A DNA stretch of 64,000 bases from Auanema rhodensis (taxonomy: Eukaryota > Nematoda > Chromadorea > Rhabditida > Rhabditidae). The notes under the pieces are model-generated. The model was not told the DNA's origin and did not search any database. It saw only the letters and a list, made by a program, of their open reading frames with translations. The first letter of the stretch is position 1, and each line of letters opens with the position of its first letter. The position numbers and the translations under genes were made by a program. Below, piece after piece: positions 12,637-27,026 of the stretch. The stretch spans positions 1,984,001 to 2,048,000 of the forward strand of contig OZ059895.1 in NCBI GenBank assembly GCA_964057225.1, written 5' to 3'.

Positions 12637-12986
12637 GATTTTTAAGCTGCGTCGATCTGTGTTATCAGATTTGCGCTAGCTTAACAATGCACCGAGATAT
12701 CAACTGATATAAGTTCACACTTATATCCTCGATTTTCACCCTGAAGAATTAATTTTTTCGTTGAATAACATTGTTCATCGTCTTTGCCTTGAAAAATGGA
12801 ATCTAAAAACATCTACTTTTGCTAAATTATTTTGAAATTTTTCGAAAAAATTTTTGTCAAAATGTTTTTGGAAGCAATGTTGAGTGTACATGGAAACTCA
12901 ACATACACTAATGCATCATTTTTCAAACGATCATAACTAATTTTTGTATTAAGCGTTTCTCAATGTAGTATAGTGCATTCGATGCG
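12637..12986 (+). repeat. Monomer 37, 350 bp
   Basis: One T is missing from the T run at 12817-12820 (four in place of five). It also has gttcat in place of gtccat. It is the only indel in the first 41 kb. Confidence 0.95.
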
Positions 12987-15900
12987 GATTTTTAAGCTGC
13001 GTCGATCTGTGTTATCAGATTTGCGCTAGCTTAAAAATGCACCGAGATATCAACTGATATAAGTTCACACTTATATCCTCGATTTTCACCCTGAAGAATT
13101 AATTTTTTCGTTGAATAACATTGTCCATCGTCTTTGCCTTGAAAAAAGGAATCTAAAAACATCTACTTTTTGCTAAATTATTTTGAAATTTTTCGAAAAA
13201 ATTTTTGTCAAAATGTTTTTGGAAGCAATGTTGAGTGTACATGGAAACTCAACATACACTAATGCATCATTTTTCAAACGATCATAACTAATTTTTGTAT
13301 TAAGCGTTTTTCAATGTAGTATAGTGCATTCGATGCGGATTTTTAAGCTGCGTCGATCTGTGTTATCAGATTTGCGCTAGCTTAACAATGCACCGAGATA
13401 TCAACTGATATAAGTTCACACTTATATCCTCGATTTTCACCCTGAAGAATTAATTTTTTCGTTGAATAACATTGTCCATCGTCTTTGCCTTGAAAAATGG
13501 AATCTAAAAACATCTACTTTTTGCTAAATTATTTTGAAATTTTTCGAAAAAATTTTTGTCAAAATGTTTTTGGAAGCAATGTTGAGTGTACATGGAAACT
13601 CAACATACACTAATGCATCATTTTTCAAACGATTATAACTAATTTTTGTATTAAGCTTTTCTCAATGTAGTATAGTGCATTCGATGCGGATTTTTAAGCT
13701 GCGTCGATCTGTGTTATCAGATTTGCGCTAGCTTAAAAATGCACCGAGATATCAACTGATATAAGTTCACACTTATATCCTCGATTTTCACCCTGAAGAA
13801 TTAATTTTTTCGTTGAATAACATTGTCCATCGTCTTTGCCTTGAAAAATGGAATCTAAAAACATCTACTTTTTGCTAAATTATTTTGAAATTTTTCGAAA
13901 AAATTTTTGTCAAAATGTTTTTGGAAGCAATGTTGAGTGTACATGGAAACTCAACATACACTAATGCATCATTTTTCAAACGATCATAACTAATTTTTGT
14001 ATTAAGCTTTTCTCAATGTAGTATAGTGCATTCGATGCGGATTTTTAAGCTGCGTCGATCTGTGTTATCAGATTTGCGCTAGCTTAACAATGCACCGAGA
14101 TATCAACTGATATAAGTTCACACTTATATCCTCGATTTTCACCCTGAAGAATTAATTTTTTCGTTGAATAACATTGTCCATCGTCTTTGCCTTGAAAAAT
14201 GGAATCTAAAAACATCTACTTTTTGCTAAATTATTCTGAAATTTTTCGAAAAAATTTTTGTCAAAATGTTTTTGGAAGCAATGTTGAGTGTACATGGAAA
14301 CTCAACATACACTAATGCATCATTTTTCAAACGATTATAACTAATTTTTGTATTAAGCTTTTCTCAATGTAGTATAGTGCATTCGATGCGGATTTTTAAG
14401 CTGCGTCGATCTGTGTTATCAGATTTGCGCTAGCTTAAAAATGCACCGAGATATCAACTGATATAAGTTCACACTTATATCCTCGATTTTCACCCTGAAG
14501 AATTAATTTTTTCGTTGAATAACATTGTCCATCGTCTTTGCCTTGAAAAATGGAATCTAAAAACATCTACTTTTTGCTAAATTATTTTGAAATTTTTCGA
14601 AAAAATTTTTGTCAAAATGTTTTTGGAAGCAATGTTGAGTGTACATGGAAACTCAACATACACTAATGCATCATTTTTCAAACGATCATAACTAATTTTT
14701 GTATTAAGCTTTTCTCAATGTAGTATAGTGCATTCGATGCGGATTTTTAAGCTGCGTCGATCTGTGTTATCAGATTTGCGCTAGCTTAAAAATGCACCGA
14801 GATATCAACTGATATAAGTTCACACTTATATCCTCGATTTTCACCCTGAAGAATTAATTTTTTCGTTGAATAACATCGTCCATCGTCTTTGCCTTGAAAA
14901 ATGGAATCTAAAAACATCTACTTTTTGCTAAATTATTTTGAAATTTTTCGAAAAAATTTTTGTCAAAATGTTTTTGGAAGCAATGTTGAGTGTACATGGA
15001 AACTCAACATACACTAATGCATCATTTTTCAAACGATCATAACTAATTTTTGTATTAAGCTTTTCTCAATGTAGTATAGTGCATTCGATGCGGATTTTTA
15101 AGCTGCGTCGATCTGTGTTATCAGATTTGCGCTAGCTTAAAAATGCACCGAGATATCAACTGATATAAGTTCACACTTATATCCTCGATTTTCACCCTGA
15201 AGAATTAATTTTTTCGTTGAATAACATCGTCCATCGTCTTTGCCTTGGAAAATGGAATCTAAAAACATCTACTTTTTGCTAAATTATTTTGAAATTTTTC
15301 GAAAAAATTTTTGTCAAAATGTTTTTGGAAGCAATGTTGAGTGTACATGGAAACTCAACATACACTAATGCATCATTTTTCAAACGATTATAACTAATTT
15401 TTGTATTAAGCTTTTCTCAATGTAGTATAATGCATTCGATGCGGATTTTTAAGCTGCGTCGATCTGTGTTATCAGATTTGCGCTAGCTTAAAAATGCACC
15501 GAGATATCAACTGATATAAGTTCACACTTATATCCTCGATTTTCACCCTGAAGAATTAATTTTTTCGTTGAATAACATTGTCCATCGTCTTTGCCTTGAA
15601 AAATGGAATCTAAAAACATCTACTTTTTGCTAAATTATTTTGAAATTTTTCGAAAAAATTTTTGTCAAAATGTTTTTGGAAGCAATGTTGAGTGTACATG
15701 GAAACTCAACATACACTAATGCATCATTTTTCAAACGATCATAACTAATTTTTGTATTAAGCGTTTCTCAATGTAGTATAGTGCATTCGATGCGGATTTT
15801 TAAGCTGCGTCGATCTGTGTTATCAGATTTGCGCTAGCTTAAAAATGCACCGAGATATCAACTGATATAAGTTCACACTTATATCCTCGATTTTCACCCT

Positions 15901-17549
15901 GAAGAATTAATTTTTTCGTTGAATAACATTGTCCATCGTCTTTGCCTTGAAAAATGGAATCTAAAAACATCTACTTTTTGCTAAATTATTTTGAAATTTT
16001 TCGAAAAAATTTTTGTCAAAATGTTTTTGGAAGCAATGTTGAGTGTACATGGAAACTCAACATACACTAATGCATCATTTTTCAAACGATCATAACTAAT
16101 TTTTGTATTAAGCGTTTCTCAATGTAGTATAGTGCATTCGATGCGGATTTTTAAGCTGCGTCGATCTGTGTTATCAGATTTGCGCTAGCTTAAAAATGCA
16201 CCGAGATATCAACTGATATAAGTTCACACTTATATCCTCGATTTTCACCCTGAAGAATTAATTTTTTCGTTGAATAACATCGTCCATCGTCTTTGCCTTG
16301 GAAAATGGAATCTAAAAACATCTACTTTTTGCTAAATTATTTTGAAATTTTTCGAAAAAATTTTTGTCAAAATGTTTTTGGAAGCAATGTTGAGTGTACA
16401 TGGAAACTCAACATACACTAATGCATCATTTTTCAAACGATTATAACTAATTTTTGTATTAAGCTTTTCTCAATGTAGTATAGTGCATTCGATGCGGATT
16501 TTTAAGCTGCGTCGATCTGTGTTATCAGATTTGCGCTAGCTTAAAAATGCACCGAGATATCAACTGATATAAGTTCACACTTATATCCTCGATTTTCACC
16601 CTGAAGAATTAATTTTTTCGTTGAATAACATTGTCCATCGTCTTTGCCTTGAAAAATGGAATCTAAAAACATCTACTTTTTGCTAAATTATTTTGAAATT
16701 TTTCGAAAAAATTTTTGTCAAAATGTTTTTGGAAGCAATGTTGAGTGTACATGGAAACTCAACATACACTAATGCATCATTTTTCAAACGATCATAACTA
16801 ATTTTTGTATTAAGCGTTTCTCAATGTAGTATAGTGCATTCGATGCGGATTTTTAAGCTGCGTCGATCTGTGTTATCAGATTTGCGCTAGCTTAAAAATG
16901 CACCGAGATATCAACTGATATAAGTTCACACTTATATCCTCGATTTTCACCCTGAAGAATTAATTTTTTCGTTGAATAACATCGTCTATCGTCTTTGCCT
17001 TGAAAAATGGAATCTAAAAACATCTACTTTTTGCTAAATTATTTTGAAATTTTTCGAAAAAATTTTTGTCAAAATGTTTTTGGAAGCAATGTTGAGTGTA
17101 CATGGAAACTCAACATACACTAATGCATCATTTTTCAAACGATCATAACTAATTTTTGTATTAAGCGTTTCTCAATGTAGTATAGTGCATTCGATGCGGA
17201 TTTTTAAGCTGCGTCGATCTGTGTTATCAGATTTGCGCTAGCTTAAAAATGCACCGAGATATCAACTGATATAAGTTCACACTTATATCCTCGATTTTCA
17301 CCCTGAAGAATTAATTTTTTCGTTGAATAACATCGTCTATCGTCTTTGCCTTGAAAAATGGAATCTAAAAACATCTACTTTTTGCTAAATTATTTTGAAA
17401 TTTTTCGAAAAAATTTTTGTCAAAATGTTTTTGGAAGCAATGTTGAGTGTACATGGAAACTCAACATACACTAATGCATCATTTTTCAAACGATTATAAC
17501 TAATTTTTGTATTAAGCTTTTCTCAATGTAGTATAGTGCATTCGATGCG

Positions 17550-20500
17550 GATTTTTAAGCTGCGTCGATCTGTGTTATCAGATTTGCGCTAGCTTAAAAA
17601 TGCACCGAGATATCAACTGATATAAGTTCACACTTATATCCTCGATTTTCACCCTGAAGAATTAATTTTTTCGTTGAATAACATTGTCCATCGTCTTTGC
17701 CTTGAAAAATGGAATCTAAAAACATCTACTTTTTGCTAAATTATTTTGAAATTTTTCGAAAAAATTTTTGTCAAAATGTTTTTGGAAGCAATGTTGAGTG
17801 TACATGGAAACTCAACATACACTAATGCATCATTTTTCAAACGATCATAACTAATTTTTGTATTAAGCGTTTCTCAATGTAGTATAGTGCATTCGATGCG
17901 GATTTTTAAGCTGCGTCGATCTGTGTTATCAGATTTGCGCTAGCTTAAAAATGCACCGAGATATCAACTGATATATGTTTACACTTATATCCTCGATTTT
18001 CACCCTGAAGAATTAATTTTTTCGTTGAATAACATTGTCCATCGTCTTTGCCTTGAAAAAAGGAATCTAAAAACATCTACTTTTTGCTAAATTATTTTGA
18101 AATTTTTCGAAAAAATTTTTGTCAAAATGTTTTTGGAAGCAATGTTGAGTGTACGTGGAAACTCAACATACACTAATGCATCATTTTTCAAACGATCATA
18201 ACTAATTTTTGTATTAAGCTTTTCTCAATGTAGTATAGTGCATTCGATGCGGATTTTTAAGCTGCGTCGATCTGTGTTATCAGATTTGCGCTAGCTTAAA
18301 AATGCACCGAGATATCAACTGATATAAGTTCACACTTATATCCTCGATTTTCACCCTGAAGAATTAATTTTTTCGTTGAATAACATTGTCCATCGTCTTT
18401 GCCTTGAAAAATGGAATCTAAAAACATCTACTTTTTGCTAAATTATTTTGAAATTTTTCGAAAAAATTTTTGTCAAAATGTTTTTGGAAGCAATGTTGAG
18501 TGTACATGGAAACTCAACATACACTAATGCATCATTTTTCAAACGATCATAACTAATTTTTGTATTAAGCGTTTCTCAATGTAGTATAGTGCATTCGATG
18601 CGGATTTTTAAGCTGCGTCGATCTGTGTTATCAGATTTGCGCTAGCTTAAAAATGCACCGAGATATCAACTGATATAAGTTCACACTTATATCCTCGATT
18701 TTCACCCTGAAGAATTAATTTTTTCGTTGAATAACATCGTCCATCGTCTTTGCCTTGAAAAATGGAATCTAAAAACATCTACTTTTTGCTAAATTATTTT
18801 GAAATTTTTCGAAAAAATTTTTGTCAAAATGTTTTTGGAAGCAATGTTGAGTGTACATGGAAACTCAACATACACTAATGCATCATTTTTCAAACGATCA
18901 TAACTAATTTTTGTATTAAGCGTTTCTCAATGTAGTATAGTGCATTCGATGCGGATTTTTAAGCTGCGTCGATCTGTGTTATCAGATTTGCGCTAGCTTA
19001 AAAATGCACCGAGATATCAACTGATATAAGTTCACACTTATATCCTCGATTTTCACCCTGAAGAATTAATTTTTTCGTTGAATAACATTGTCCATCGTCT
19101 TTGCCTTGAAAAAAGGAATCTAAAAACATCTACTTTTTGCTAAATTATTTTGAAATTTTTCGAAAAAATTTTTGTCAAAATGTTTTTGGAAGCAATGTTG
19201 AGTGTACATGGAAACTCAACATACACTAATGCATCATTTTTCAAACGATTATAACTAATTTTTGTATTAAGCTTTTCTCAATGTAGTATAGTGCATTCGA
19301 TGCGGATTTTTAAGCTGCGTCGATCTGTGTTATCAGATTTGCGCTAGCTTAAAAATGCACCGAGATATCAACTGATATAAGTTCACACTTATATCCTCGA
19401 TTTTCACCCTGAAGAATTAATTTTTTCGTTGAATAACATTGTCCATCGTCTTTGCCTTGAAAAATGGAATCTAAAAACATCTACTTTTTGCTAAATTATT
19501 TTGAAATTTTTCGAAAAAATTTTTGTCAAAATGTTTTTGGAAGCAATGTTGAGTGTACATGGAAACTCAACATACACTAATGCATCATTTTTCAAACGAT
19601 CATAACTAATTTTTGTATTAAGCGTTTCTCAATGTAGTATAGTGCATTCGATGCGGATTTTTAAGCTGCGTCGATCTGTGTTATCAGATTTGCGCTAGCT
19701 TAAAAATGCACCGAGATATCAACTGATATATGTTTACACTTATATCCTCGATTTTCACCCTGAAGAATTAATTTTTTCGTTGAATAACATTGTCCATCGT
19801 CTTTGCCTTGAAAAAAGGAATCTAAAAACATCTACTTTTTGCTAAATTATTTTGAAATTTTTCGAAAAAATTTTTGTCAAAATGTTTTTGGAAGCAATGT
19901 TGAGTGTACGTGGAAACTCAACATACACTAATGCATCATTTTTCAAACGATCATAACTAATTTTTGTATTAAGCTTTTCTCAATGTAGTATAGTGCATTC
20001 GATGCGGATTTTTAAGCTGCGTCGATCTGTGTTATCAGATTTGCGCTAGCTTAAAAATGCACCGAGATATCAACTGATATAAGTTCACACTTATATCCTC
20101 GATTTTCACCCTGAAGAATTAATTTTTTCGTTGAATAACATTGTCCATCGTCTTTGCCTTGAAAAATGGAATCTAAAAACATCTACTTTTTGCTAAATTA
20201 TTTTGAAATTTTTCGAAAAAATTTTTGTCAAAATGTTTTTGGAAGCAATGTTGAGTGTACATGGAAACTCAACATACACTAATGCATCATTTTTCAAACG
20301 ATCATAACTAATTTTTGTATTAAGCGTTTCTCAATGTAGTATAGTGCATTCGATGCGGATTTTTAAGCTGCGTCGATCTGTGTTATCAGATTTGCGCTAG
20401 CTTAAAAATGCACCGAGATATCAACTGATATAAGTTCACACTTATATCCTCGATTTTCACCCTGAAGAATTAATTTTTTCGTTGAATAACATCGTCCATC

Positions 20501-20708
20501 GTCTTTGCCTTGAAAAATGGAATCTAAAAACATCTACTTTTTGCTAAATTATTTTGAAATTTTTCGAAAAAATTTTTGTCAAAATGTTTTTGGAAGCAAT
20601 GTTGAGTGTACATGGAAACTCAACATACACTAATGCATCATTTTTCAAACGATCATAACTAATTTTTGTATTAAGCGTTTCTCAATGTAGTATAGTGCAT
20701 TCGATGCG
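17550..20708 (+). repeat. 5-monomer (1755-bp) higher-order repeat, first instance
   Basis: Monomers 51-54 (17550-18953) match 56-59 (19305-20708) at every variable site I tracked. Monomers 52 and 57 share the rare gatatatgtttac together with A161, G255 and T320. The intervening monomer 55 does not match monomer 50 or 60, so the duplicated tract is about four monomers at a five-monomer spacing. Confidence 0.8.
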
Positions 20709-23700
20709 GATTTTTAAGCTGCGTCGATCTGTGTTATCAGATTTGCGCTAGCTTAAAAATGCACCGAGATATCAACTGATATAAGTTCACACTTATATCC
20801 TCGATTTTCACCCTGAAGAATTAATTTTTTCGTTGAATAACATTGTCCATCGTCTTTGCCTTGAAAAAAGGAATCTAAAAACATCTACTTTTTGCTAAAT
20901 TATTTTGAAATTTTTCGAAAAAATTTTTGTCAAAATGTTTTTGGAAGCAATGTTGAGTGTACATGGAAACTCAACATACACTAATGCATCATTTTTCAAA
21001 CGATCATAACTAATTTTTGTATTAAGCGTTTTTCAATGTAGTATAGTGCATTCGATGCGGATTTTTAAGCTGCGTCGATCTGTGTTATCAGATTTGCGCT
21101 AGCTTAACAATGCACCGAGATATCAACTGATATAAGTTCACACTTATATCCTCGATTTTCACCCTGAAGAATTAATTTTTTCGTTGAATAACATTGTCCA
21201 TCGTCTTTGCCTTGAAAAATGGAATCTAAAAACATCTACTTTTTGCTAAATTATTTTGAAATTTTTCGAAAAAATTTTTGTCAAAATGTTTTTGGAAGCA
21301 ATGTTGAGTGTACATGGAAACTCAACATACACTAATGCATCATTTTTCAAACGATCATAACTAATTTTTGTATTAAGCGTTTCTCAATGTAGTATAGTGC
21401 ATTCGATGCGGATTTTTAAGCTGCGTCGATCTGTGTTATCAGATTTGCGCTAGCTTAACAATGCACCGAGATATCAACTGATATAAGTTCACACTTATAT
21501 CCTCGATTTTCACCCTGAAGAATTAATTTTTTCGTTGAATAACATCGTCCATCGTCTTTGCCTTGAAAAATGGAATCTAAAAACATCTACTTTTTGCTAA
21601 ATTATTTTGAAATTTTTCGAAAAAATTTTTGTCAAAATGTTTTTGGAAGCAATGTTGAGTGTACATGGAAACTCAACATACACTAATGCATCATTTTTCA
21701 AACGATCATAACTAATTTTTGTATTAAGCTTTTCTCAATGTAGTATAGTGCATTCGATGCGGATTTTTAAGCTGCGTCGATCTGTGTTATCAGATTTGCG
21801 CTAGCTTAAAAATGCACCGAGATATCAACTGATATAAGTTCACACTTATATCCTCGATTTTCACCCTGAAGAATTAATTTTTTCGTTGAATAACATTGTC
21901 CATCGTCTTTGCCTTGAAAAATGGAATCTAAAAACATCTACTTTTTGCTAAATTATTTTGAAATTTTTCGAAAAAATTTTTGTCAAAATGTTTTTGGAAG
22001 CAATGTTGAGTGTACATGGAAACTCAACATACACTAATGCATCATTTTTCAAACGATCATAACTAATTTTTGTATTAAGCTTTTCTCAATGTAGTATAGT
22101 GCATTCGATGCGGATTTTTAAGCTGCGTCGATCTGTGTTATCAGATTTGCGCTAGCTTAAAAATGCACCGAGATATCAACTGATATAAGTTTACACTTAT
22201 ATCCTCGATTTTCACCCTGAAGAATTAATTTTTTCGTTGAATAACATTGTCCATCGTCTTTGCCTTGAAAAAAGGAATCTAAAAACATCTACTTTTTGCT
22301 AAATTATTTTGAAATTTTTCGAAAAAATTTTTGTCAAAATGTTTTTGGAAGCAATGTTGAGTGTACATGGAAACTCAACATACACTAATGCATCATTTTT
22401 CAAACGATCATAACTAATTTTTGTATTAAGCGTTTCTTAATGTAGTATAGTGCATTCGATGCGGATTTTTAAGCTGCGTCGATCTGTGTTATCAGATTTG
22501 CGCTAGCTTAAAAATGCACCGAGATATCAACTGATATAAGTTCACACTTATATCCTCGATTTTCACCCTGAAGAATTAATTTTTTCGTTGAATAACATCG
22601 TCCATCGTCTTTGCCTTGAAAAATGGAATCTAAAAACATCTACTTTTTGCTAAATTATTTTGAACTTTTTCGAAAAAATTTTTGTCAAAATGTTTTTGGA
22701 AGCAATGTTGAGTGTACATGGAAACTCAACATACACTAATGCATCATTTTTCAAACGATCATAACTAATTTTTGTATTAAGCGTTTCTCAATGTAGTATA
22801 GTGCATTCGATGCGGATTTTTAAGCTGCGTCGATCTGTGTTATCAGATTTGCGCTAGCTTAAAAATGCACCGAGATATCAACTGATATAAGTTTACACTT
22901 ATATCCTCGATTTTCACCCTGAAGAATTAATTTTTTCGTTGAATAACATTGTCCATCGTCTTTGCCTTGAAAAAAGGAATCTAAAAACATCTACTTTTTG
23001 CTAAATTATTTTGAAATTTTTCGAAAAAATTTTTGTCAAAATGTTTTTGGAAGCAATGTTGAGTGTACATGGAAACTCAACATACACTAATGCATCATTT
23101 TTCAAACGATTATAACTAATTTTTGTATTAAGCTTTTCTCAATGTAGTATAGTGCATTCGATGCGGATTTTTAAGCTGCGTCGATCTGTGTTATCAGATT
23201 TGCGCTAGCTTAAAAATGCACCGAGATATCAACTGATATAAGTTCACACTTATATCCTCGATTTTCACCCTGAAGAATTAATTTTTTCGTTGAATAACAT
23301 TGTCCATCGTCTTTGCCTTGAAAAATGGAATCTAAAAACATCTACTTTTTGCTAAATTATTTTGAAATTTTTCGAAAAAATTTTTGTCAAAATGTTTTTG
23401 GAAGCAATGTTGAGTGTACATGGAAACTCAACATACACTAATGCATCATTTTTCAAACGATTATAACTAATTTTTGTATTAAGCTTTTCTCAATGTAGTA
23501 TAGTGCATTCGATGCGGATTTTTAAGCTGCGTCGATCTGTGTTATCAGATTTGCGCTAGCTTAAAAATGCACCGAGATATCAACTGATATAAGTTCACAC
23601 TTATATCCTCGATTTTCACCCTGAAGAATTAATTTTTTCGTTGAATAACATCGTCCATCGTCTTTGCCTTGAAAAATGGAATCTAAAAACATCTACTTTT

Positions 23701-26700
23701 TGCTAAATTATTTTGAACTTTTTCGAAAAAATTTTTGTCAAAATGTTTTTGGAAGCAATGTTGAGTGTACATGGAAACTCAACATACACTAATGCATCAT
23801 TTTTCAAACGATCATAACTAATTTTTGTATTAAGCGTTTCTCAATGTAGTATAGTGCATTCGATGCGGATTTTTAAGCTGCGTCGATCTGTGTTATCAGA
23901 TTTGCGCTAGCTTAAAAATGCACCGAGATATCAACTGATATAAGTTCACACTTATATCCTCGATTTTCACCCTGAAGAATTAATTTTTTCGTTGAATAAC
24001 ATTGTCCATCGTCTTTGCCTTGAAAAAAGGAATCTAAAAACATCTACTTTTTGCTAAATTATTTTGAAATTTTTCGAAAAAATTTTTGTCAAAATGTTTT
24101 TGGAAGCAATGTTGAGTGTACATGGAAACTCAACATACACTAATGCATCATTTTTCAAACGATCATAACTAATTTTTGTATTAAGCGTTTTTCAATGTAG
24201 TATAGTGCATTCGATGCGGATTTTTAAGCTGCGTCGATCTGTGTTATCAGATTTGCGCTAGCTTAACAATGCACCGAGATATCAACTGATATAAGTTCAC
24301 ACTTATATCCTCGATTTTCACCCTGAAGAATTAATTTTTTCGTTGAATAACATTGTCCATCGTCTTTGCCTTGAAAAAAGGAATCTAAAAACATCTACTT
24401 TTTGCTAAATTATTTTGAAATTTTTCGAAAAAATTTTTGTCAAAATGTTTTTGGAAGCAATGTTGAGTGTACATGGAAACTCAACATACACTAATGCATC
24501 ATTTTTCAAACGATCATAACTAATTTTTGTATTAAGCGTTTTTCAATGTAGTATAGTGCATTCGATGCGGATTTTTAAGCTGCGTCGATCTGTGTTATCA
24601 GATTTGCGCTAGCTTAACAATGCACCGAGATATCAACTGATATAAGTTCACACTTATATCCTCGATTTTCACCCTGAAGAATTAATTTTTTCGTTGAATA
24701 ACATTGTCCATCGTCTTTGCCTTGAAAAATGGAATCTAAAAACATCTACTTTTTGCTAAATTATTCTGAAATTTTTCGAAAAAATTTTTGTCAAAATGTT
24801 TTTGGAAGCAATGTTGAGTGTACATGGAAACTCAACATACACTAATGCATCATTTTTCAAACGATCATAACTAATTTTTGTATTAAGCGTTTCTCAATGT
24901 AGTATAGTGCATTCGATGCGGATTTTTAAGCTGCGTCGATCTGTGTTATCAGATTTGCGCTAGCTTAAAAATGCACCGAGATATCAACTGATATAAGTTC
25001 ACACTTATATCCTCGATTTTCACCCTGAAGAATTAATTTTTTCGTTGAATAACATTGTCCATCGTCTTTGCCTTGAAAAATGGAATCTAAAAACATCTAC
25101 TTTTTGCTAAATTATTTTGAAATTTTTCGAAAAAATTTTTGTCAAAATGTTTTTGGAAGCAATGTTGAGTGTACATGGAAACTCAACATACACTAATGCA
25201 TCATTTTTCAAACGATCATAACTAATTTTTGTATTAAGCTTTTCTCAATGTAGTATAGTGCATTCGATGCGGATTTTTAAGCTGCGTCGATCTGTGTTAT
25301 CAGATTTGCGCTAGCTTAAAAATGCACCGAGATATCAACTGATATAAGTTCACACTTATATCCTCGATTTTCACCCTGAAGAATTAATTTTTTCGTTGAA
25401 TAACATTGTCCATCGTCTTTGCCTTGAAAAATGGAATCTAAAAACATCTACTTTTTGCTAAATTATTTTGAAATTTTTCGAAAAAATTTTTGTCAAAATG
25501 TTTTTGGAAGCAATGTTGAGTGTACATGGAAACTCAACATACACTAATGCATCATTTTTCAAACGATCATAACTAATTTTTGTATTAAGCTTTTCTCAAT
25601 GTAGTATAGTGCATTCGATGCGGATTTTTAAGCTGCGTCGATCTGTGTTATCAGATTTGCGCTAGCTTAAAAATGCACCGAGATATCAACTGATATAAGT
25701 TCACACTTATATCCTCGATTTTCACCCTGAAGAATTAATTTTTTCGTTGAATAACATCGTCCATCGTCTTTGCCTTGGAAAATGGAATCTAAAAACATCT
25801 ACTTTTTGCTAAATTATTTTGAAATTTTTCGAAAAAATTTTTGTCAAAATGTTTTTGGAAGCAATGTTGAGTGTACATGGAAACTCAACATACACTAATG
25901 CATCATTTTTCAAACGATTATAACTAATTTTTGTATTAAGCTTTTCTCAATGTAGTATAGTGCATTCGATGCGGATTTTTAAGCTGCGTCGATCTGTGTT
26001 ATCAGATTTGCGCTAGCTTAAAAATGCACCGAGATATCAACTGATATAAGTTCACACTTATATCCTCGATTTTCACCCTGAAGAATTAATTTTTTCGTTG
26101 AATAACATTGTCCATCGTCTTTGCCTTGAAAAATGGAATCTAAAAACATCTACTTTTTGCTAAATTATTTTGAAATTTTTCGAAAAAATTTTTGTCAAAA
26201 TGTTTTTGGAAGCAATGTTGAGTGTACATGGAAACTCAACATACACTAATGCATCATTTTTCAAACGATCATAACTAATTTTTGTATTAAGCGTTTCTCA
26301 ATGTAGTATAGTGCATTCGATGCGGATTTTTAAGCTGCGTCGATCTGTGTTATCAGATTTGCGCTAGCTTAAAAATGCACCGAGATATCAACTGATATAA
26401 GTTCACACTTATATCCTCGATTTTCACCCTGAAGAATTAATTTTTTCGTTGAATAACATTGTCCATCGTCTTTGCCTTGAAAAAAGGAATCTAAAAACAT
26501 CTACTTTTTGCTAAATTATTTCGAAATTTTTCGAAAAAATTTTTGTCAAAATGTTTTTGGAAGCAATGTTGAGTGTACATGGAAACTCAACATACACTAA
26601 TGCATCATTTTTCAAACGATCATAACTAATTTTTGTATTAAGCTTTTCTCAATGTAGTATAGTGCATTCGATGCGGATTTTTAAGCTGCGTCGATCTGTG

Positions 26701-27026
26701 TTATCAGATTTGCGCTAGCTTAAAAATGCACCGAGATATCAACTGATATAAGTTCACACTTATATCCTCGATTTTCACCCTGAAGAATTAATTTTTTCGT
26801 TGAATAACATCGTCCATCGTCTTTGCCTTGAAAAATGGAATCTAAAAACATCTACTTTTTGCTAAATTATTTTGAAATTTTTCGAAAAAATTTTTGTCAT
26901 AATGTTTTTGGAAGCAATGTTGAGTGTACATGGAAACTCAACATACACTAATGCATCATTTTTCAAACGATTATAACTAATTTTTGTATTAAGCTTTTCT
27001 CAATGTAGTATAGTGCATTCGATGCG